64,000 bases of DNA from the NCBI GenBank assembly GCA_024278455.1, contig JAJRTE010000272.1, forward strand, positions 1 through 64,000, written 5' to 3'. Under the pieces are notes generated by a model. The model did not search any database. It had not been told where the DNA came from and saw nothing but the letters and a program-made list of their open reading frames with translations. This DNA comes from Myxococcota bacterium (GTDB lineage Bacteria > Myxococcota_A > UBA796 > JAJRTE01). The position numbers and the translations under genes were made by a program. Positions 52,353 to 64,000 of the stretch are shown one piece after another. Position 1 is the stretch's first letter. Each line of letters opens with the position of its first letter.

Positions 52353-55300
52353 TCAGAATCCGGTGCCGACGCCCACGGAAAGGCGTATCCCTGCCGGGTA
52401 GACCTCGCCGCCGGCCACCGGCACGAGGTCTCCATTCACACCGGGATAGACGTTGTCCTGGTCCACGTCCCCCACCCCGGTCACCGGTACGAACGCATAG
52501 CCGACTCGTAGGAAACTCCCCCATCGGTAGCGGGCGAAAAGGCTCGCTCCGGCCCGCAGTTCCACCCCCGCCTCGTAGACCAGCCGGTTCGGGCTGCCTG
52601 GCGTGCTGTTTCTCGACGCCACGTCCTCTCTCGGGTCCTCCCGACTCGCGCGTCCGTCCGTCTCGCGATAGCTCCAGGCATTGCCCACAGTGCCTCCGAA
52701 CTGTGCGTAGAGGCTGTCGAGGTAGATGGGCCCGAGCGTCCTGGCTATGCCTGTGGCGACGGGGAAGCGGTAGGCCACGGCCAGGACCGCAAGGGTCTCT
52801 CCGGAGAGGCTCGCCACCGAGTACCCCGGGAAGGGCGTGACCCGCGCAGTCGGTGGGGTCGTGTCGCCGAGGTTGGATCCCGCCTTCAATTCGTCCCACC
52901 AGGCGACGTTGCGGCTAACGGCCGCCAGGTCGATTCGCCATTCGAGCGTATGGGAGAGTCTCGGGAGTGCCCAGCCGGCGAGCAACGTGGCGCCGGCGCG
53001 GTGGAAGGAGTAGGCACCGAGCCAGTCCCCGGCGTCGTAGAGCAGACCTGATGTGAGCGGGTCCCAAACGCGGGACCTCCGCAGGTCATAGTCGAGGGAA
53101 AGGAGGAACCCGCCTCGAGGATCGATGCCTCGAGGCCCGTGCGTGCCGCCGGCGGCAAAGGTCACGAAGGTGATACGCGGGCCGCCGCCCACGCTGCGGT
53201 AAAGGGGGGCGGGCCGGAACGGGCCGCTGGACGATCGGAATCCTACGTCCCTGGCATCCACCTCGAGGTCCACGCGCAACCGTGAGGACAGGCCCAGGTC
53301 CAGGAGCGCGTAGGCCTCCCGGAGGCGCTGTTCGCGGCGGGCGTCCACCGGGGTCCAGGCAGCGTCCGGCGTGATGTCTATCGCGACGGATTCCTTTTCG
53401 ACGCGTTGCCATGCGCCGGCGCGCAACCGTGGCGGAAACCGTGAAAACGTGTAGTGGGCATGGAGCGTCGAGCCGGTGCCGGCCAGGGCCTCGAGGGTGA
53501 TGTTGTGGCGCTCGAGGGGATCTTGCCAGCGAAAACGGAAGCCTGCTTCGGCGAGCCGGCCGGTGACGCGCACGCCAGGAATCACCATGGCCCGGGAGAA
53601 GGCGCGGAGCGCCCGGTACCGCTCACCCTCGGCCGCCGGCGCTTCCTGGGCATCCTGGAGTATGCCTCGAGCCAGCGTGGCGTCCACGAAAAAGGCGGCG
53701 TTGTCCACCGGTGCCTCGAGCCGCTTGGAGGCAGGGAGTCCGTAGGCTTTGTAGGCATAGCCGTCGAAGTTGATGAACGTGATGTTGTCCCGCCTGGTGA
53801 CCCAGGGCATGAAAGCGCCCCCGGCGACGTTCGTGAGCCGGCGCACCTCGAGCGTACTGGGATCGAAGCTGTACAGGTTGAAGATCCCCGTACCATCGGA
53901 TGCATAGTAGATCTTGCCGTCGTAAGCCCAGAACGGATGACGGTCGTCCGCGTCGTCGAGCATGACCGGCAGCAACTCGTCGCGGGAAACGTGAGCGGTC
54001 CACAGGTCGCGCTGGCCCTTGCGGTAAAGCTGGAACACGATGCGAGTCGAATCGGGCGACCACGATGGGTGGGCGATCTGGGCGCCGTCGGCGAACCGGG
54101 TGAGGGCCCGGGGGTCCGACCCATCCGGGTGAACGACCCAGAGGTTGGCGGTCCCGTCGGAGTAGCGGACGAAAGCGATCCAGTTGTTGTCCGGAGACCA
54201 GGCCGGGTCTCTTGCGCCCAGGGTGTTGGCGACCGCCGTTCCGGGCGGTACCGGGGCGAGGGCGAGTTGCTTGTCCAGCCGCTCGACTACGTCCACCAGG
54301 AAAAGAGCGGTCCACTCGGAAGGGTCGGCCTCTGTTCGGACGCCGGGGACCCAGTGTTCGTGCGCCACGACGGCCAGACGCTTGCCATCGGGCGACCAAC
54401 TCACCGGGTACTCGAGGACGCCCGGCAGGGTCGCCCGCCGCCGGCTCCTTCGGCCAAGTTCCAGGCGGTCCCGGACCGGCTCCAGCGCGCGACCGCCGAA
54501 GGCTGGCCACGATATCTCGTCAATCGCCTGAACCTTCAAGCCGCCCTCCCACGTGGCCAGGAACTTCCCGTCGGGTGACCAGGCAGGGTAGGCGGCCACC
54601 AGTCCATGGCTCTCGCGCTCGGCTCGCCTCACATCGAACGGCTGCGCCATCCAGCGGCGCCGCACCTCGAGGTCGCGGGAGCGCCACGGGGGGGTGACCA
54701 GTGCCAGTTCCTCTCCTTCGACCAGCGGCTCCGCCACGGTCGCTCCGGGGCCGTAACGCTGCTCGAGCCACTCGAGCCACTGGGCGTAGAGGTCGTCGAA
54801 GGCGATGCCTTGGCCTCGCTCCACGGCATCGATCCATTGCCACCGGAACCGGTTGCGCGCAGCAGCCACGATGCGCGCAAACGAGGCCTCCCCGTAGCGC
54901 TCCTGCAGGAAGAGCATGAAGGCGTAGCCCTGGTTGTAAGCCCGATCCCCGTCCATCCCGGTCTTGCCCAGGCTGCTCTGGAGGTCCGCTGGCGACAGGA
55001 TGAGGTGTTCGCGGACCGCCGTCCGGAGCAGCATGTCACGGCCAGGACCCCACCGGTTGCCACCAGCGCGGTCCGCGAGGAACTCGGCGCCTCCCTCTAC
55101 CCAGAAGAAGGGGGCAGCATCGGTGAGCGGGAGGCGAAACCCGGCGTACCACCCCGCGCCCCCGTACAAAGGGGGGTCGTTGGAGCCCCCGTGACGCCTG
55201 GTCGTGAGTGTGCCGACCTGGACTTCGACAAGCCCCGCAAGGCCCGGAGCGACGGCACCCTCCTCGTAAGACAGCACGATGTGGCCGAATTCGTGCGCAA

Positions 55301-55784
55301 TGGCCTCCACCAACCAGTCGCCCTGCCCCCCCGCGAGAAACTCGGGACCCGGCGCGGACGGGATGTGAATCCTGGCCCACTCCGGCTCCGCGAATGCACG
55401 GTCGCTCGAGGCCAGGTGTGCGTCGATGATGATGTGTATCGGGTCAGGCAGGTCCTCGAGGTCCATGACGGCATCGAGTTTGTTGTACAATGCCTCCGCA
55501 ACAGTGCCCGCGCGTCTCGCCAGCCTGGCAGTATGGATCGCTCGAGGACCCTTGTAGCTCCTCCGCGTCACAGGATAGTGCACCACGAAATGGTCGCCGG
55601 TCGCGGTCATCCAGGTGATGGACGGCCCTCTCTCCGACGCAAACAGGTCCCCCGCGGCTGGCAACGAGACGCATGCAGCGACCATGATCGCGATGGCTCG
55701 AGCCAGACAGAGGCGCCTGCGGGCAGGACTACTCGTCGAACGCCATGACCGTTCCGATTCCCGTTGTGCGGAGCTGAACCCCAA
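52353..55784 (-). CDS. Exported zinc metallopeptidase - PD40 propeller - outer-membrane barrel fusion
   Basis: A 1143-residue protein. TTG 55784 is taken as start because GGAGG lies six bases ahead and it gives a full signal peptide (LARAIAIMVAACVSLPAAG). Residues about 60-350 are a gluzincin with H164-E-F-G-H168 and, later, FFWVEGGAEFLAD (Glu230 as third ligand). Residues about 400-690 are a TolB/PD40-type propeller (YPAWSPDGKFLATW, YPVSWSPDGKRLAVV, DPAWSPDNNWIAFV, HPSWSPDSTRIVF). From about 750 the chain alternates like an outer-membrane beta-barrel and ends in Phe (IRLSVGVGTGF). It is probably an outer-membrane protease with the catalytic part inside or outside the barrel (inference). It sits 39 bases after the barrel gene in an operon. 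Confidence 0.85.
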   Translation of the reverse strand: MGFSSAQRESERSWRSTSSPARRRLCLARAIAIMVAACVSLPAAGDLFASERGPSITWMTATGDHFVVHYPVTRRSYKGPRAIHTARLARRAGTVAEALYNKLDAVMDLEDLPDPIHIIIDAHLASSDRAFAEPEWARIHIPSAPGPEFLAGGQGDWLVEAIAHEFGHIVLSYEEGAVAPGLAGLVEVQVGTLTTRRHGGSNDPPLYGGAGWYAGFRLPLTDAAPFFWVEGGAEFLADRAGGNRWGPGRDMLLRTAVREHLILSPADLQSSLGKTGMDGDRAYNQGYAFMLFLQERYGEASFARIVAAARNRFRWQWIDAVERGQGIAFDDLYAQWLEWLEQRYGPGATVAEPLVEGEELALVTPPWRSRDLEVRRRWMAQPFDVRRAERESHGLVAAYPAWSPDGKFLATWEGGLKVQAIDEISWPAFGGRALEPVRDRLELGRRSRRRATLPGVLEYPVSWSPDGKRLAVVAHEHWVPGVRTEADPSEWTALFLVDVVERLDKQLALAPVPPGTAVANTLGARDPAWSPDNNWIAFVRYSDGTANLWVVHPDGSDPRALTRFADGAQIAHPSWSPDSTRIVFQLYRKGQRDLWTAHVSRDELLPVMLDDADDRHPFWAYDGKIYYASDGTGIFNLYSFDPSTLEVRRLTNVAGGAFMPWVTRRDNITFINFDGYAYKAYGLPASKRLEAPVDNAAFFVDATLARGILQDAQEAPAAEGERYRALRAFSRAMVIPGVRVTGRLAEAGFRFRWQDPLERHNITLEALAGTGSTLHAHYTFSRFPPRLRAGAWQRVEKESVAIDITPDAAWTPVDARREQRLREAYALLDLGLSSRLRVDLEVDARDVGFRSSSGPFRPAPLYRSVGGGPRITFVTFAAGGTHGPRGIDPRGGFLLSLDYDLRRSRVWDPLTSGLLYDAGDWLGAYSFHRAGATLLAGWALPRLSHTLEWRIDLAAVSRNVAWWDELKAGSNLGDTTPPTARVTPFPGYSVASLSGETLAVLAVAYRFPVATGIARTLGPIYLDSLYAQFGGTVGNAWSYRETDGRASREDPREDVASRNSTPGSPNRLVYEAGVELRAGASLFARYRWGSFLRVGYAFVPVTGVGDVDQDNVYPGVNGDLVPVAGGEVYPAGIRLSVGVGTGF

Positions 55785-55823
55785 CGAATGCCTCCGGTTG
55801 CGGGCCAGGGCTGTCCCCCGACG

Positions 55824-56858
55824 TCAGAGATGAAGCTCGATCCTGCCGCCTGCGAAGAGCCCGGGCGGCCGGCTGAAAGCCTCGAGTCCGAGAGACGCGA
55901 ACTCGGGAAGCGTCTTGCCGTAGAACCGATACCTGCCGAATAGCAGGGCAGTCGCCCGCCGGGTCACAGGGAACGCCAGATCCATCCCCACCTCGGCGTA
56001 CAGCCTCTCCGAATCCACCACCGGCTCCAGATTCATGGATGGGAACCACCGGGTGGATGTGGTCCCCGTACGGTACGGACCCCGGTATTCCACCGATGCG
56101 TCCAACCCAGTCCAGAAGAACGGGATAGGCTCGATTTGGACGGCCGCCCGGGCGCGAAGCGCGTTGCCGGGGTGGAGCCTGCCCGGACCGGTCGTGCCGT
56201 CGCTGTACGTCGCCGAGACGTAGGGAACCACCTGGCTGATACCGAATGCACAGGCGGCCGACAGGGAAAACGCCGCAAGACCAAACTGCCGCCGCCCGAT
56301 AAGGCCCGCACCGATCTCAGGTATGCCCGTGCCCGTGGCGAGCGCCGTGCCAAGCGTTCCCGGCGCCTCCACGCCTGTCGGCGCAACACCGCGCAACGTC
56401 AGGTTCCATTCCCCGTAGGGCCTCCGGCGCTCCCGCACACGCCAGTGGGCCTCGAGAACGGCGTCGCCCGGAGCAGGCGCCGGATTGGTGATGGGCGCCT
56501 CGAGCCCATCGTGGTCCAGGGAAGGAAGCAGGATGGGGAGCCGGACGTGGATCGAGGTCCGGTCGGTAACGCCGAACGCGCTCGCGATCTCCCAGACCTG
56601 AACCGCCCACCGGGCGCCAGCTTCTGCTCGGACCGGAAAACCACCTTCGCCAAACGTACTCGCCGTCGTCCGGTAGCCGTAGCCCACAGCCAGATCGAAC
56701 GCGCCTCGGCGCGGATCCGCCGATGCCGACACCACGCCGGTCCCAGGCACCCCGGCCGCTGCCGGCTGCGCCTGCGCCGGCGCACCCGTGAAAAGCAAGA
56801 GCGTGCATGCTGCCGCGACGCGCGATGCCGTCCCCCATCCCCGCCGTCCGTGGCGCAT
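55824..56858 (-). CDS. Outer-membrane beta-barrel protein of unknown substrate
   Basis: A 344-residue protein. ATG 56858 has GGAGGGA upstream and gives a signal peptide (RVAAACTLLLFTGAPAQAQ). The frame upstream is arginine-rich and not coding. The mature chain has amphipathic strands throughout (GAFDLAVGYGYRTT, RTSIHVRLPILL, EWNLTLRGVAP, LYAEVGMDLAFPV, TALLFGRYRFYG), like transporter or channel barrels of the MetA-pathway/phenol_MetA group, but it ends in Leu rather than Phe. It is the first gene of an operon with the metallopeptidase-propeller-barrel protein. Confidence 0.65.
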   Translation of the reverse strand: MRHGRRGWGTASRVAAACTLLLFTGAPAQAQPAAAGVPGTGVVSASADPRRGAFDLAVGYGYRTTASTFGEGGFPVRAEAGARWAVQVWEIASAFGVTDRTSIHVRLPILLPSLDHDGLEAPITNPAPAPGDAVLEAHWRVRERRRPYGEWNLTLRGVAPTGVEAPGTLGTALATGTGIPEIGAGLIGRRQFGLAAFSLSAACAFGISQVVPYVSATYSDGTTGPGRLHPGNALRARAAVQIEPIPFFWTGLDASVEYRGPYRTGTTSTRWFPSMNLEPVVDSERLYAEVGMDLAFPVTRRATALLFGRYRFYGKTLPEFASLGLEAFSRPPGLFAGGRIELHL

Positions 56859-57097
56859 GCCGGTCCCTCCACGGTACCGGCCCCCGGCGCTCGTTTGCAG
56901 CGCCTGCGCGCGTCGAAAGGCGGCCAGAACCAACTCCATGCGTGCTCCGAGGCGGTCGGCCGGACTCGCGGGCCCGCCCGGCAGCGCGTTTGCCCGCGCG
57001 CCGGCGGCCCCGTTCGATCCCGCAAACATCTGGAAAGGCCGCACGATTCTATTGACCTTTGGCAACAAGTGTCAAGCGGTTTCCATGAAGTTCCCGC

Positions 57098-57132
57098 TTG
57101 ACCTTTCCCAATTCGTCTGGCTAGGCTATAAT
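57098..57132 (+). promoter_or_regulatory. Candidate promoter of the giant surface-protein gene
   Basis: An AT-rich island (57100-57190) holds a perfect TATAAT at 57127-57132. TTGACC at 57098-57103 is 23 bases away, longer than normal, though 18 bases from an overlapping TAGGCT. No better -35 is seen. The gene starts at 57303. The rest of 56859-57302 holds no gene. Confidence 0.35.
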
Positions 57133-57302
57133 TGTTTTTCGATTGGCGTTCTGTTTATTCTAAGTCTGTTTTTGTCAGGCTCCAAATAGTTCCCTGGCAA
57201 CGGCCGCCAGCCACTCGTCGTTCGATAGGCGCCGTGTCGCATGCGCTACGGGCGCCAGGCCACTGAGTGTGCCACAGCCGGCAATAGGAGTTGCTTCATA
57301 TC

Positions 57303-64000
<6,698 letters not shown>

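Noticed and set aside
54606-55748. A 380-residue plus-strand frame opposite the metallopeptidase gene
   Set aside because: The opposite strand has the HEFGH motif and propeller repeats. This frame has no motif and no ribosome site.

Overview
The window is a GC-rich bacterial chromosome segment (about 65% GC by eye), densely packed with genes on both strands. Several things point to Myxococcota or another deltaproteobacterial-grade lineage: two large fused Ser/Thr protein kinases (one with an AAA/TPR tail, one with an FGE-sulfatase-like tail), a MopE/Kazal-type secreted protein, a giant FG-GAP plus thrombospondin type 3 (TSP3) surface protein, many secreted peptidases and a lone octaheme cytochrome. 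Acidobacteriota or Planctomycetota cannot be excluded. The cell envelope is Gram-negative, shown by porin-type beta-barrels, lipoproteins and periplasmic cytochromes. The hexamer CTCGAG is strikingly over-represented across the coding sequence and works as a genome signature.

Layout. 1-1.9 kb: a decayed AAA-ATPase/TOPRIM (OLD-like) defence-type gene. 1.9-10.7 kb: secreted proteins (MopE/Kazal protein, subtilase with an SFVWGGS-repeat tail), then a DUF4175-like membrane/coiled-coil protein followed by a membrane-anchored gluzincin/TPR protein. 10.9-13.8 kb: an outer-membrane porin of the alginate-export type, convergent with an octaheme hydroxylamine-oxidoreductase-family cytochrome. 14.1-19.2 kb: SGNH hydrolase, PlsC acyltransferase, arylsulfotransferase-like protein and an OPA-type MFS transporter. 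19.3-21.3 kb: a whole-looking AbiE toxin-antitoxin operon bracketed by 42-bp direct repeats (40/42 identical). 21.4-31.2 kb: kinase-AAA-TPR regulator, an exported peptide deformylase with an Ig-like domain, a DUF2505-like protein, a ClpX-like ATPase, an EI24/CysZ-like membrane protein and IlvE. 31.2-40 kb: a gene fragment, a PDZ-thioredoxin-propeller protein overlapping an ADP-forming acyl-CoA synthetase, a zinc phospholipase-C-like protein with a lipoprotein, and an MBOAT acyltransferase. 40.2-47.7 kb: kinase-FGE fusion, a possible structured RNA with a strong terminator and a small protein of unknown function, then a hybrid histidine kinase downstream of an actinobacterial-type SAM methyltransferase. 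48-51 kb: two tiny adjoining genes, Sua5/TsaC, TyrS and tRNA-Leu(UAA). 51.2-52.3 kb: a small UPF0175/DUF3368 toxin-antitoxin cassette lodged between the tRNA and a perfect 49-bp copy of its 3' end. 52.3-64 kb: an outer-membrane barrel gene with a metallopeptidase/propeller/barrel fusion, then a giant calcium-binding surface protein that runs off the window.

Themes. Many products are exported, with repeated metallopeptidase, propeller and barrel modules. Two small toxin-antitoxin cassettes are each bracketed by direct repeats with no recombinase gene beside them, and older defence-type genes survive only as fragments. The most unusual single gene is the signal-peptide-bearing peptide deformylase with a nearly complete active-site motif set. 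The most unusual window-wide signal is CTCGAG enrichment that overrides codon choice in all three reading phases.
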